A stretch of 62,488 bases of DNA from Burkholderia aenigmatica (GTDB lineage: Bacteria; Pseudomonadota; Gammaproteobacteria; Burkholderiales; Burkholderiaceae), in NCBI RefSeq assembly GCF_902499175.1, contig NZ_CABVQC010000057.1, positions 1-62,488 on the forward strand, written 5' to 3'. Below are positions 1-8,659 of the stretch, piece by piece. Position numbers and translations under genes: made by a program. The notes below the pieces were generated by a model. The model did no database searches. It saw only the letters and a program-made list of their open reading frames with translations, and had not been told where the DNA came from. The first letter of the stretch is position 1; every line of letters starts with the position of its first letter.

Positions 1-120
1 GCGTACAACCACTATTCGATGCTGAAGAGCGTCGAGGACATCTTCGGGCTCGACCATCTCGGCTATGCAGGGCAGGCCGGCCTGCAGGGCTTCGGCGGCG
101 ACGTGTTCACGAACCTGTGA
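1..120 (+). CDS. C-terminal end of a phospholipase C-like phosphoesterase (partial)
   Basis: An open frame enters from the left edge and stops with TGA at 118-120, giving the last 39 residues of a protein. The segment NHYSMLKSVEDIFGLDHLGY is typical of the C-terminus of bacterial phosphoesterases of the acid phosphatase/phospholipase C type (PF04185), where the His/Tyr/Ser and Glu-Asp stretch follows the metal-binding core. The catalytic region lies outside the window, so substrate and export signal cannot be judged. The next gene starts inside the stop region (GTG at 117), which suggests translational coupling. The family call is inferred from this short tail only. Confidence 0.6.
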   Translation, partial: AYNHYSMLKSVEDIFGLDHLGYAGQAGLQGFGGDVFTNL

Positions 121-1415
121 GGCCGGCACGCAGGTCCGGCCGGAGGTCCGCTGGCGGGGGCTGGCGCGCGCTGGGCGCGGCGCTGGCGATCGGGTGGTGC
201 GTAACGGCGGCCGGCGCTGCGCCGGGCAGTGCGGCAGCGCCGGCGGTATCGCCTGAAGCCACTGCCGGCGACATGGCCGCGCTCGGCAAGCTGATGTTCT
301 TCGATCCGGCGCTGTCGGCGTCGGGCCGGATGTCGTGCGCGACGTGCCACAGCCCCGATCACGCGTACGGGCCGCCGAACGGTCTCGCCGCGCAACTCGG
401 CGGCGCGGACCTGAAGCGGCAGGGCACGCGCGCGGTACCGAGCCTGCGCTACGTGCTGAACCGCACGCCGGTCTGGTCGCACCCGCAGGCCGCCAGCGTG
501 GCGGAGCGGCTGACGGAAACCGACAACGCGCCGATCGGCGGTTTCGGCTGGGACGGCCGCTTCGACCGGCCGCGTGACCAGGCGAGCTTTCCGCTGCTGA
601 ATCCGGACGAAATGGCGAACCCGAGCGCGGAGGCCGTGGTCGGAAAGCTGCGGCGCGCGCCGTACGCGGAGCGCTTTCGCCGCGTGTTCGGCGCGCATGC
701 GCTCGACGACCCGCAGCAGGCGTTCGCGAACGCGATGCGCGCGATCGAGCGTTTCGAGCTCGACGATCCGAGCTTTCATCCGTACACGAGCAAGTTCGAC
801 TACTACCTCGACGGCAAGGTCGAACTGAGTGCGCGGGAACTGCGCGGCAAGCGGCTGTTCGACGATCCCGCGCGCGGCAACTGCGCGTCGTGTCACATCG
901 ACCAGCCGGGCGTGAACGGCGCGCATCCGCTGCTGACCGACTTCACGTTCGAAGCGCTCGGCGTGCCGCGCAACCGCGAATTGCGCGCGAACGCGAATCC
1001 CGACTACTACGACCTCGGGCTGTGCGGCCCCGTGCGGAAGGACCAGGCGGCGGACCGCGCGAACTGCGGGTTGTTCAAGACGCCGTCGCTGCGCAACACG
1101 TCGCTACGCCGGGTGTTCTTCCACAACGGCCGCTTCCACGCGCTGAAGGACGCGCTGCGCTTCTACGTGCAGCGCGATACCGACCCCGCGAAGTGGTATC
1201 CGACCGACCGGCACGGCCGCGTTGTGCAGTACGACGACCTGCCTGCGCATCTGCGCGTGAACGTCGACACGACAGACGAGCCGCTCACACGCAAGCGCGG
1301 CGAGAAACCGGTGTGGAGCGAGCACGATATCGACGACGTCGCGGCCTTCCTCGCGACGCTCGATGACGGGTATGTGCTGCCGGCGAAAGCGGCCGGCCGG
1401 CGCGTGTCGCGCTGA
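117..1415 (+). CDS. Di-heme cytochrome c peroxidase / MauG family protein
   Basis: A 432-residue periplasmic protein with two c-type heme sites, CATCH at residues 74-78 and CASCH at 256-260, the layout of bacterial di-heme cytochrome c peroxidases (PF03150). These reduce H2O2 with electrons from small cytochromes, or oxidise protein residues in MauG relatives. The N-terminus has an Arg-rich stretch and a hydrophobic segment ending near Ala-Gly-Ala-Ala, fitting a Sec signal. The GTG start at 117 overlaps the stop of the upstream phosphoesterase, so the pair is probably one operon. The phosphoesterase-peroxidase pairing may point to a role in phosphate or oxidative stress, but that is inference. 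Substrate (H2O2 or protein) is not decidable here. Confidence 0.85.
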   Translation: MRPARRSGRRSAGGGWRALGAALAIGWCVTAAGAAPGSAAAPAVSPEATAGDMAALGKLMFFDPALSASGRMSCATCHSPDHAYGPPNGLAAQLGGADLKRQGTRAVPSLRYVLNRTPVWSHPQAASVAERLTETDNAPIGGFGWDGRFDRPRDQASFPLLNPDEMANPSAEAVVGKLRRAPYAERFRRVFGAHALDDPQQAFANAMRAIERFELDDPSFHPYTSKFDYYLDGKVELSARELRGKRLFDDPARGNCASCHIDQPGVNGAHPLLTDFTFEALGVPRNRELRANANPDYYDLGLCGPVRKDQAADRANCGLFKTPSLRNTSLRRVFFHNGRFHALKDALRFYVQRDTDPAKWYPTDRHGRVVQYDDLPAHLRVNVDTTDEPLTRKRGEKPVWSEHDIDDVAAFLATLDDGYVLPAKAAGRRVSR

Positions 1416-1426
1416 CACGCGCCACG

Positions 1427-1448
1427 CGCGGCGGCAATCGCCGCCGCG
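1427..1448 (+). terminator. GC-rich hairpin after the peroxidase gene
   Basis: A perfect 9-bp stem (CGCGGCGGC / GCCGCCGCG) with an AATC loop starts 11 bases after the peroxidase stop codon. No T-run follows, so it would be a weak intrinsic terminator or a 3'-end stabiliser. The rest of the 200-bp gap up to leuC (about 1490-1600) is more AT-rich and probably holds the leuC promoter. A CATAAT at 1565-1570 is a possible -10, without a convincing -35. Confidence 0.4.
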
Positions 1449-1615
1449 TCGTGGCGTCTGCATTGCCGGGTAATGCTTATCCGGGTATCGCGTGTACCAC
1501 CCAACCCACTGTTTTTATTCACTTTTCTCGTTATCGTGGTACTCCATGAGCCGATTTTGCGTGGCATAATCGATCACATCCGTAAGGCTTGTAGTCACAA
1601 CGACCCCGCATACCC

Positions 1616-3025
1616 ATGGCACAGACTCTCTACGACAAACTGTGGAACACCCACGTGGTCCACACCGAGGAAGACGGCACGACGCTGCTCTATATCGACC
1701 GTCAGCTGCTGCATGAAGTCACGAGCCCGCAGGCGTTCGAAGGGCTGAAGATGGCGCAGCGTCCGGTGTGGCGCATCAGCGCGAACCTGGCCGTGTCGGA
1801 CCACAACGTGCCGACCACCGATCGCAGCCACGGCATCGCCGATCCCGTCTCGAAGCTGCAGGTCGACACGCTCGACGCGAACTGCGATGCGTTCGGCATC
1901 ACGCAGTTCAAGATGAACGACGTGCGCCAGGGCATCGTCCACATCATCGGGCCGGAGCAGGGCGCGACGTTGCCGGGCATGACGATCGTGTGCGGCGATT
2001 CGCATACGTCGACGCACGGCGCATTCGGCGCACTTGCGCACGGCATCGGCACGTCGGAAGTCGAGCACGTGCTCGCCACGCAAACGCTGCTGCAGAAGAA
2101 GAGCAAGAACATGCTCGTGAAGGTCGAGGGCACGCTGCCGCGCGGCTGTACCGCGAAGGACATCGTGCTCGCGATCATCGGCAAGATCGGCACCGCCGGC
2201 GGCACGGGCTATGCGATCGAATTCGGCGGCTCGACGATCCGCGCGCTGACGATGGAAGGCCGCATGACCGTCTGCAACATGGCGATCGAAGCCGGCGCGC
2301 GCGCGGGCATGGTCGCAGTGGACGACACGACGATCGATTACCTGAAGGGCCGTCCGTTCGTGCCGACCGGCGCGGAATGGAACCAGGCCGTCGAATACTG
2401 GCGCCAGTTCAAGTCGGACGAAGGCGCGCAGTTCGATCGCGTGGTCGAGCTGAACGCAGCCGAGATCGTCCCGCAGGTCACATGGGGCACGTCGCCGGAA
2501 ATGGTCACGTCGATCGACGGTCGCGTGCCCGATCCCGAGCGCGAGAAGGATCCGGTCAAGCGCGACGCGATGGAGCGTGCGCTGGCCTATATGGCGCTCG
2601 AGCCGAACACGCCGATCGAGTCGATCAAGGTCGACAAGATCTTCATCGGGTCATGCACGAACGCACGCATCGAGGACATCCGCGCAGCCGCGTACGTCGT
2701 GAAGAAGCTGAACCGTCGCATCGCGTCGAACGTGCGGCTCGCGATGGTCGTGCCGGGCTCGGGTCTCGTGAAGGCGCAGGCCGAACGTGAAGGGCTCGAC
2801 AAGGTGTTCACGGATGCCGGCTTCGAATGGCGCGAGCCGGGCTGCTCGATGTGCCTCGCGATGAACGCCGATCGTCTGGATCCAGGCGAGCGCTGCGCAT
2901 CGACGTCGAACCGCAACTTCGAAGGCCGGCAGGGCGCGGGCGGTCGTACGCACCTCGTCAGCCCCGCGATGGCGGCAGCCGCGGCGATCGAAGGCCATTT
3001 CGTCGACATTCGCCAGCTGGGGTAA
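1616..3025 (+). CDS. leuC: 3-isopropylmalate dehydratase large subunit
   Basis: 469 residues, the usual length for LeuC. With LeuD it isomerises 2-isopropylmalate to 3-isopropylmalate in leucine synthesis, in the cytoplasm. The three cysteines that hold the aconitase-type 4Fe-4S cluster are present: Cys347 in GSCTNAR and Cys410/Cys413 in CSMC. The active-site segments GDSHTSTHGAFGALAHGIGTS and EPGCSMCLAMN are intact. It is the first gene of leuC-ecn-leuD-leuB, and the only sizeable gap upstream lies before it, so the operon promoter is probably in 1450-1600. No leucine-rich leader peptide was seen there. Confidence 0.97.
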   Translation: MAQTLYDKLWNTHVVHTEEDGTTLLYIDRQLLHEVTSPQAFEGLKMAQRPVWRISANLAVSDHNVPTTDRSHGIADPVSKLQVDTLDANCDAFGITQFKMNDVRQGIVHIIGPEQGATLPGMTIVCGDSHTSTHGAFGALAHGIGTSEVEHVLATQTLLQKKSKNMLVKVEGTLPRGCTAKDIVLAIIGKIGTAGGTGYAIEFGGSTIRALTMEGRMTVCNMAIEAGARAGMVAVDDTTIDYLKGRPFVPTGAEWNQAVEYWRQFKSDEGAQFDRVVELNAAEIVPQVTWGTSPEMVTSIDGRVPDPEREKDPVKRDAMERALAYMALEPNTPIESIKVDKIFIGSCTNARIEDIRAAAYVVKKLNRRIASNVRLAMVVPGSGLVKAQAEREGLDKVFTDAGFEWREPGCSMCLAMNADRLDPGERCASTSNRNFEGRQGAGGRTHLVSPAMAAAAAIEGHFVDIRQLG

Positions 3026-3028
3026 CGC

Positions 3029-3175
3029 GTGACGGCATCGAAACTCGTGGCGCGGCTGGTTGCCGCGCTGGCGCTCGCAGGGCTGGGCTTCGGCCTCGCG
3101 GGCTGCAATACCGTCCAGGGCTTCGGGCAGGACGTCAACGCCGCCGGCAGCGCGCTGAAGCGCGCCGCGGAGTAA
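3029..3175 (+). CDS. Entericidin-like small lipoprotein
   Basis: A 48-residue frame starting with GTG three bases after the leuC stop. The product begins MTASKLVARLVAALALAG and has a hydrophobic core followed by GFGLAGCNTVQGFGQD. That gives a lipobox (L-A-G-C) with Cys about 30 residues in, then a short Gly/Asp/Ala-rich tail ending KRAAE. This is the plan of EcnA/EcnB entericidins, tiny lipoproteins of the cell envelope. It is tightly nested between leuC and leuD and must be co-transcribed with them. Its role in a leucine operon is unknown. No antitoxin or toxin partner is visible nearby. Confidence 0.8.
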   Translation: MTASKLVARLVAALALAGLGFGLAGCNTVQGFGQDVNAAGSALKRAAE

Positions 3176-3243
3176 CGTCCCCCGCCGAGAATTTGTCGAT
3201 GTGCGCCGGCTGAACGCCGGCCCTTCAACCGGATAGACGGATC

Positions 3244-3894
3244 ATGGAAAAATTCACAGTGCATACCGGCGTCGTGGCGCCGCTCGATCGCGAAAACGTC
3301 GACACCGACGCGATCATTCCGAAGCAGTTCCTGAAGTCGATCAAGCGCACGGGTTTCGGCCCGAACGCGTTCGACGAGTGGCGTTATCTCGACCACGGCG
3401 AACCGGGGCAGGACAACTCGAAGCGTCCGCTGAATCCCGACTTCGTGCTGAACCAGCCGCGCTACCAAGGCGCATCGGTGCTGCTCGCGCGCAAGAACTT
3501 CGGCTGCGGCAGCTCGCGCGAGCACGCGCCGTGGGCGCTGCAGCAGTACGGCTTCCGCGCGATCATCGCGCCGAGCTTCGCGGACATCTTCTTCAACAAC
3601 TGCTACAAGAACGGGCTGCTGCCGATCGTGCTGACCGAGCAGCAGGTCGATCACCTGTTCAACGAGACGGTCGCGTTCAACGGCTTCGAAGTGACGGTCG
3701 ACCTCGATGCGCAGGTCGTGCGTACGGGCGACGGCCGTGCGTATCCGTTCGAGATTACCGCGTTCCGCAAGTACTGCCTGCTGAACGGCTTCGACGACAT
3801 CGGCCTCACGCTGCGCCACGCGGACAAGATCCGCCAGTTCGAGGCCGAGCGCCTCGTGAAGCAGCCGTGGCTCAACACCAAGCTGGTCGGCTGA
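3244..3894 (+). CDS. leuD: 3-isopropylmalate dehydratase small subunit
   Basis: 216 residues, beginning MEKFTVHTGVVAPLDRENVD, the usual LeuD start. It supplies the swivelling domain of the isopropylmalate isomerase, and the substrate-recognition loop GCGSSREHAPWAL is intact. Cytoplasmic partner of LeuC. It follows the entericidin gene by 68 bases and precedes leuB by 79 bases. The start is fixed by the conserved N-terminus. Confidence 0.97.
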   Translation: MEKFTVHTGVVAPLDRENVDTDAIIPKQFLKSIKRTGFGPNAFDEWRYLDHGEPGQDNSKRPLNPDFVLNQPRYQGASVLLARKNFGCGSSREHAPWALQQYGFRAIIAPSFADIFFNNCYKNGLLPIVLTEQQVDHLFNETVAFNGFEVTVDLDAQVVRTGDGRAYPFEITAFRKYCLLNGFDDIGLTLRHADKIRQFEAERLVKQPWLNTKLVG

Positions 3895-3973
3895 CAGCGC
3901 CTTTCGGGCGGGCGCGCCGGCGGCGCGTTCGCCGGCCTGCCTCCATCACACTCTACCCAGTCAGGAATTTCGC

Positions 3974-5041
3974 ATGAAGATTGCAGTGCTGCCCGGCGAC
4001 GGCATCGGTCCGGAAATCGTCAATGAAGCCGTGAAGGTGCTGAACGCACTCGACGAGAAGTTCGAACTCGAACAGGCGCCGGTCGGCGGCGCGGGCTACG
4101 AGGCAAGCGGCCATCCGCTGCCCGACGCGACGCTGAAGCTCGCGAAGGACGCCGACGCGATCCTGTTCGGCGCCGTGGGCGACTGGAAGTACGACTCGCT
4201 CGAGCGCGCGCTGCGCCCCGAGCAGGCGATCCTCGGGCTGCGCAAGCATCTCGAGCTGTTCGCGAACTTCCGCCCGGCAATCTGCTATCCGCAGCTCGTC
4301 GATGCATCGCCGCTGAAGCCCGAACTGGTCGCGGGCCTCGACATCCTGATCGTGCGCGAACTGAACGGCGACATCTACTTCGGTCAGCCGCGCGGCGTGC
4401 GCGCTGCACCGGACGGCCAGTTCGCCGGCGAGCGCGAAGGTTTCGACACGATGCGCTATTCGGAACCGGAAGTGCGCCGCATCGCGCACGTCGCGTTCCA
4501 GGCGGCCCGCAAGCGCGCGAAGAAGCTGCTGTCGGTCGACAAGGCGAACGTGCTCGAAACGTCGCAGTTCTGGCGCGACATCATGATCGACGTGTCGAAG
4601 GAATACGCGGACGTCGAGCTGTCGCACATGTACGTCGACAACGCCGCGATGCAGCTTGCGAAGGCGCCGAAGCAGTTCGACGTGATCGTCACCGGCAACA
4701 TGTTCGGCGACATCCTGTCGGATGAAGCGTCGATGCTGACGGGCTCGATCGGCATGCTGCCGTCGGCGTCGCTCGACAAGAACAACAAGGGTCTGTACGA
4801 ACCGTCGCACGGTTCGGCACCGGACATCGCGGGCAAGGGCATTGCAAACCCGCTCGCGACGATCCTGTCGGCCGCGATGATGCTGCGCTACTCGCTGAAT
4901 CGTGCAGAGCAGGCCGATCGCATCGAGCGCGCGGTGAAAGCGGTGCTCGAACAGGGCTACCGCACGGGCGACATCGCGACGCCGGGCTGCCAGCAGGTCG
5001 GCACGGCGGCGATGGGCGACGCAGTGGTCGCGGCGCTGTAA
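3974..5041 (+). CDS. leuB: 3-isopropylmalate dehydrogenase
   Basis: 355 residues. It carries out NAD-dependent oxidation and decarboxylation of 3-isopropylmalate to 2-oxoisocaproate, the third leucine-specific step. The N-terminal MKIAVLPGDGIGPEI, the metal-binding NMFGDILSDEASML and the NAD-binding EPSHGSAPDIAGKGIANP segments mark the family. SD-like AGGAATTTCGC precedes the ATG. A hairpin (5061-5090, arms GCGAAC/GTTCGC extended by five GC pairs) follows the stop without a T-run and may end the leu operon weakly. Confidence 0.97.
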   Translation: MKIAVLPGDGIGPEIVNEAVKVLNALDEKFELEQAPVGGAGYEASGHPLPDATLKLAKDADAILFGAVGDWKYDSLERALRPEQAILGLRKHLELFANFRPAICYPQLVDASPLKPELVAGLDILIVRELNGDIYFGQPRGVRAAPDGQFAGEREGFDTMRYSEPEVRRIAHVAFQAARKRAKKLLSVDKANVLETSQFWRDIMIDVSKEYADVELSHMYVDNAAMQLAKAPKQFDVIVTGNMFGDILSDEASMLTGSIGMLPSASLDKNNKGLYEPSHGSAPDIAGKGIANPLATILSAAMMLRYSLNRAEQADRIERAVKAVLEQGYRTGDIATPGCQQVGTAAMGDAVVAAL

Positions 5042-5126
5042 CGAAACAGGTAGAAAGGGCGCGAACGGGCCGCGAATTCGGCCGGTTCGCGTGCGGTTGG
5101 CCGTTGTGCGGGCCACCGGCTTTGTG

Positions 5127-5258
5127 TAGACTCGAACGATGGCGCATTTTTCCCTGATCTCCCCGGTCTTGAAACTCCACGGCAACATTGCCCGTGCGGG
5201 TGCGCGCGCCATCGTCATCACGAAAACCATTACCACGAAAACGATCATTAAACGCTGA
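5127..5258 (+). promoter_or_regulatory. Candidate Thr/Ile-rich leader peptide (attenuator) upstream of asd
   Basis: A 39-codon frame (ATG 5139, TGA 5256-5258) ends 81 bases before asd. Its last third reads AIVITKTITTKTIIKR: six Ile and five Thr in sixteen residues, against a bland first half. This resembles the Thr/Ile-biased leader peptides that control thr operons in enterobacteria. A TTGTGC-17 bp-TAGACT pair ends at 5132, which would put transcription start near the ATG itself, so translation might be leaderless. The 5256-5330 stretch can fold in alternative ways (TTCCCCGC with GCGGGGAA, or CCCCG with CGGGG), but no T-run follows. The residue bias is seen directly; attenuation of asd by Thr/Ile is inference. 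Confidence 0.45.
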
Positions 5259-5339
5259 TCGTCCGTCGTGCCCGCCTATTTCCCCGCGCGGTCACACCGG
5301 GGACGGAAATGGCGGGGAAGCTCCATCAAAGGGTTAGTC

Positions 5340-6461
5340 ATGAACGTAGGTCTCGTAGGTTGGCGCGGCATGGTCGGCAGCGTCCTGATGCAGCGCATGC
5401 AGGAAGAGGGCGATTTCGACCTGATCGAACCGGTGTTTTTCAGCACCAGCAACACGGGCGGCAAAGCGCCGTCGTTCGCGAAAAACGAGACTACGCTCAA
5501 GGACGCGACCAACGTCGACGAGCTGAAGAAGTGCGACGTGATCATCACGTGCCAGGGCGGCGACTACACGAACGACGTGTTCCCGAAGCTGCGCGCGGCC
5601 GGCTGGAACGGCTACTGGATCGATGCGGCATCGTCGCTGCGGATGCAGGACGACGCGGTCATCATCCTCGATCCGGTCAACCTCGACGTGATCAAGGACG
5701 CGCTCGTCAAGGGCACGAAGAACTTCGTCGGCGGCAACTGCACGGTCAGCCTGATGCTGATGGCGCTCGGCGGCCTGTTCCGCGAGAACCTCGTCGACTG
5801 GATGACGGCGATGACCTACCAGGCCGCATCGGGCGCCGGCGCGCAGAACATGCGTGAACTGCTGTCGCAGATGGGCACGCTGAACGGCGCCGTGAAGGAG
5901 CAACTCGCCGATCCGGCTTCCGCGATCCTCGACATCGACCGCCGCGTGCTGGCCGCGATGAACAGCGATGCGATGCCGACGAGCCACTTCGGCGTGCCGC
6001 TCGCCGGTTCGCTGATCCCGTGGATCGACAAGGATCTCGGTAACGGGATGTCGAAGGAAGAGTGGAAGGGTGGCGCGGAAACCAACAAGATCCTCGGCAA
6101 GCCGGCCATGGGCCAGCCGGGTTCGATCCCGGTCGACGGCCTGTGCGTGCGGATCGGCGCAATGCGCTGCCACTCGCAGGCGCTGACGATCAAGCTGAAC
6201 AAGGACGTGCCGCTCGACGAGATCAACGACATCCTTGCATCGGCGAACGATTGGGTGAAGGTCGTGCCGAACGAGCGTGAAGCGTCGATGCGCGACCTGT
6301 CGCCGGCGAACGTCACGGGCACGCTGACGGTGCCGGTCGGCCGCCTGCGCAAGCTCGCGATGGGCGGTGAATACCTGTCGGCGTTCACGGTCGGCGACCA
6401 GCTGCTGTGGGGCGCGGCCGAGCCGCTGCGCCGCATGCTGCGTATCCTGCTCGACAAGTAA
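5340..6461 (+). CDS. asd: Aspartate-semialdehyde dehydrogenase
   Basis: 373 residues starting MNVGLVGWRGMVGSVL. It reduces aspartyl-phosphate to aspartate semialdehyde, the branch point to lysine/diaminopimelate, threonine, isoleucine and methionine. The NADP-binding GWRGMVGS, the catalytic-Cys segment GGNCTVSLMLMALGGL and GQPGSIPVDGLCVRIGAMRCHS match the Gram-negative Asd type. The frame extends 24 codons upstream, but the conserved N-terminus fixes the start at 5340. It follows leuB by about 300 bases that hold the Thr/Ile-rich leader candidate, and a strong terminator follows it, so it may be its own transcription unit. Confidence 0.96.
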   Translation: MNVGLVGWRGMVGSVLMQRMQEEGDFDLIEPVFFSTSNTGGKAPSFAKNETTLKDATNVDELKKCDVIITCQGGDYTNDVFPKLRAAGWNGYWIDAASSLRMQDDAVIILDPVNLDVIKDALVKGTKNFVGGNCTVSLMLMALGGLFRENLVDWMTAMTYQAASGAGAQNMRELLSQMGTLNGAVKEQLADPASAILDIDRRVLAAMNSDAMPTSHFGVPLAGSLIPWIDKDLGNGMSKEEWKGGAETNKILGKPAMGQPGSIPVDGLCVRIGAMRCHSQALTIKLNKDVPLDEINDILASANDWVKVVPNEREASMRDLSPANVTGTLTVPVGRLRKLAMGGEYLSAFTVGDQLLWGAAEPLRRMLRILLDK

Positions 6462-6508
6462 GCCTGCATGTCCGGCCCGCGAGATGCGGGCCTCATTGCA
6501 CGAGATTG

Positions 6509-6556
6509 CGCGCCGCGTCGGCCTTGAACCTATCAAGGCTGGCGCGGCGCGTTTTT
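6509..6556 (+). terminator. Intrinsic terminator after asd
   Basis: A long two-part stem: outer arms CGCGCCGCGT/GCGCGGCGCG and inner arms GCCTTGA/TCAAGGC, closed by a short loop and followed by TTTTT at 6552-6556. It lies 47 bases after asd and only 11 bases from the end of the convergent flgE, so it separates the two units. Confidence 0.85.
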
Positions 6557-6566
6557 CATGCGCGGG

Positions 6567-7811
6567 TCAGCGCATGTTCAGGAGCGTCTGGTCGACGGTC
6601 TGCTGGGTCTTGATTGTCTGCGCGTTGGCCTGGTAGTCGCGCTGCGCCTTGATCAGGTTCACGAGCTCGGTCGTCAGGTCGACGTTCGAGTTTTCCAGCG
6701 CGCTCCCCTGCAGCGTGCCGTGGTTCGTGCTGCCCGGCGCGGAGATCTGCGGCACGCCCGACGCGGCGGTTTCCACATACTGATTGCCGCCGATGTTCTC
6801 GAGCCCGTTCGGGTTGTTGAAGTTCGCGAGCGCGATCAGGCCGAGCACCGCGCTCTGACCGTTCGAATAGTTGCCGGTGAGCTTGCCGTCGGCGCCGATC
6901 GAGAACGTCGTCAGCGTGCCGCTCGCGAAGCCGTCCTGGGCGAGATTGTTCACGCCGCTTTTCCCGCCGAACTGCGTCGTGCCGCCCAGGTCGAGCGTCA
7001 GGTTCTGCGGATTGGCGCCACCCGACGCGTTGGGGATCGAGAACGCGAACTGGCCGAGGCTCGCCGTCGGCTGGCCGGTTGCGGCCGACGTCGTCGAGCT
7101 GATCCGGCCCGATGGGTCGAACGTGATGGTGCCGAGATTCGTCGGCGTCTGGCCCTGCACGCCAGCGTAGGCCTGCCACGTGCCGGCCGTGTTCTTCGTG
7201 AAATACATCGACACCTGCTGCGCGCCGCCCAGCGTGTCGTACACCTGGATCGACGAATTGTAGTTGTACGTGGCGTTGTCGCCCGCGTTGAACGGCGTCT
7301 TGGCCGGTACCTTGTCCTGCGAGTTCAGGTTGAACTGGCCGGCGATCTTCGTCGACGCCTGCGGTGCGATGTTGGTGGTCGGCGCCTGCAGCGGCACCGT
7401 CGCCGCGGTGTTGATCGCGCCGCCCGGGCCTGCTGCATAGCCCATCAGGTTGCGGTTTTGCGCGTCGACGATGGCGCCGCTCTTGTCGCGGTGGAATACG
7501 CCGTCACGCGAGTACGTCGTCACGCCGTTGTTCGACATCTGGAAGAAGCCGTTGCCGTTGATCGCGATGTCGAGCGACGACTTCGTCGTGTTGATCGTCC
7601 CCTGGCCGAATTGTTGCTGCACCGACGTGAGCCGCGTGCCGATGCCGATCTGCGTGTTGGTCGACGTCGCGACCGAATTCGCGTACATGTCGGCGAAGTT
7701 CGCGCGACCCTGCTTGAAGCCAACCGTGTTTGCGTTCGCGATGTTGTTGCCGATCACGTCGAGATGGTTCGCCGCGCCGGCCAACCCGCTCAAGCCCTGT
7801 TGATAGCCCAT
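6567..7811 (-). CDS. flgE: Flagellar hook protein FlgE
   Basis: 414 residues. The N-terminus MGYQQGLSGLAGAANHLDVI plus GNNIANANTVGFK is the conserved flagellar rod/hook motif. The C-terminus ENSNVDLTTELVNLIKAQRDYQANAQTIKT matches the hook-family C-terminal helix. The middle is low in charge and rich in Gly/Asn/Thr, as expected for exported hook subunits. No other flagellar gene is in the window, so this is a solitary copy inserted on the opposite strand between asd and fimV. The start follows a GGGGATCG ribosome site. It could be a second flgE paralogue with a separate main flagellar locus, or the only copy. Confidence 0.9.
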   Translation of the reverse strand: MGYQQGLSGLAGAANHLDVIGNNIANANTVGFKQGRANFADMYANSVATSTNTQIGIGTRLTSVQQQFGQGTINTTKSSLDIAINGNGFFQMSNNGVTTYSRDGVFHRDKSGAIVDAQNRNLMGYAAGPGGAINTAATVPLQAPTTNIAPQASTKIAGQFNLNSQDKVPAKTPFNAGDNATYNYNSSIQVYDTLGGAQQVSMYFTKNTAGTWQAYAGVQGQTPTNLGTITFDPSGRISSTTSAATGQPTASLGQFAFSIPNASGGANPQNLTLDLGGTTQFGGKSGVNNLAQDGFASGTLTTFSIGADGKLTGNYSNGQSAVLGLIALANFNNPNGLENIGGNQYVETAASGVPQISAPGSTNHGTLQGSALENSNVDLTTELVNLIKAQRDYQANAQTIKTQQTVDQTLLNMR

Positions 7812-8659
7812 GTTCGATCCCCGTAACGAGCTGGTGAGTAAATGCAGTCGTGCGACTGCGCGATGCCTCCCTGGCACCTCACGGCGTCAGCCCGGCCGAC
7901 CGCGTGCCCGCCTTTCCGGCGGAGGCGGGCGCGATGGTCGAATTGCGCCGATTCTTGTTTGAAGACGATCGTAGCGATGGCAATTATTCGGTCTGTGTAA
8001 TTTTGTGTAATGTAATTGAATTGCTGCTGAAATGATCGATTTCGTATGAGAAATGAGGTGGGGGTGCGGCCTGGAATCCTTGATGGGCGGGGGGTTGGCG
8101 GCGTAAATTCCCAATTCGACGATAAGAGAGGGGAATTGGCCTCTTATCGATCAAATGGAATTTATTGGAATGGATTTGATGGCTGGCGGGATTTATTTTT
8201 ATTGTTTGCTGTTAATCCATTTACGGCAGGCCGCGCGAATTATTGAGCAAACGTACCCGATTTCCCGGTCGTGGCGCGGCATCGAGCCCGGGGTATGTCA
8301 GCCGCCCGGTGAGCGAGCAAAGGCCGCGACGTTCGTTCGGGATGCGATGCGGTCGGTCGGTTTTTCAGCTGCGAGCGGCGTGCTTTCGACTGATCGTGGG
8401 CGCCGGCATGCGGCATGCACTCCCTGGCATCGGCGCGGCCCGGTCGCCGGGTGCGCCGGCGCGCGAATGCGACCGGTTGCACCTGCCGGCGACGAATTCG
8501 GCCCGAACCCGATCGCGTGAAGTAAACTACGCGGTTACGACGCACAGACCCGCCGAAAGCGTCGCGTTCCACGCGACGCTTTTGCATTTCTGCGGCAACT
8601 TTATTGACGCTTTCAACCGCGAATCCGAGCCGCGCCCGCGCGCGGCGATAGAGCCAACG
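7812..8659. other. 848-bp divergent intergenic region between flgE and fimV
   Basis: No convincing gene. About 7960-8250 is clearly more AT-rich than the flanks. An inverted repeat GATAAGAG/CTCTTATC lies at about 8121-8150. The region must hold the flgE promoter (reading left) and the fimV promoter (reading right). Open frames running through it have atypical composition and were not accepted. Confidence 0.5.

Noticed and set aside
8046..8246. A 66-codon frame in the flgE-fimV gap
   Set aside because: No ribosome site, no domain, and the composition follows the AT-rich intergenic DNA.
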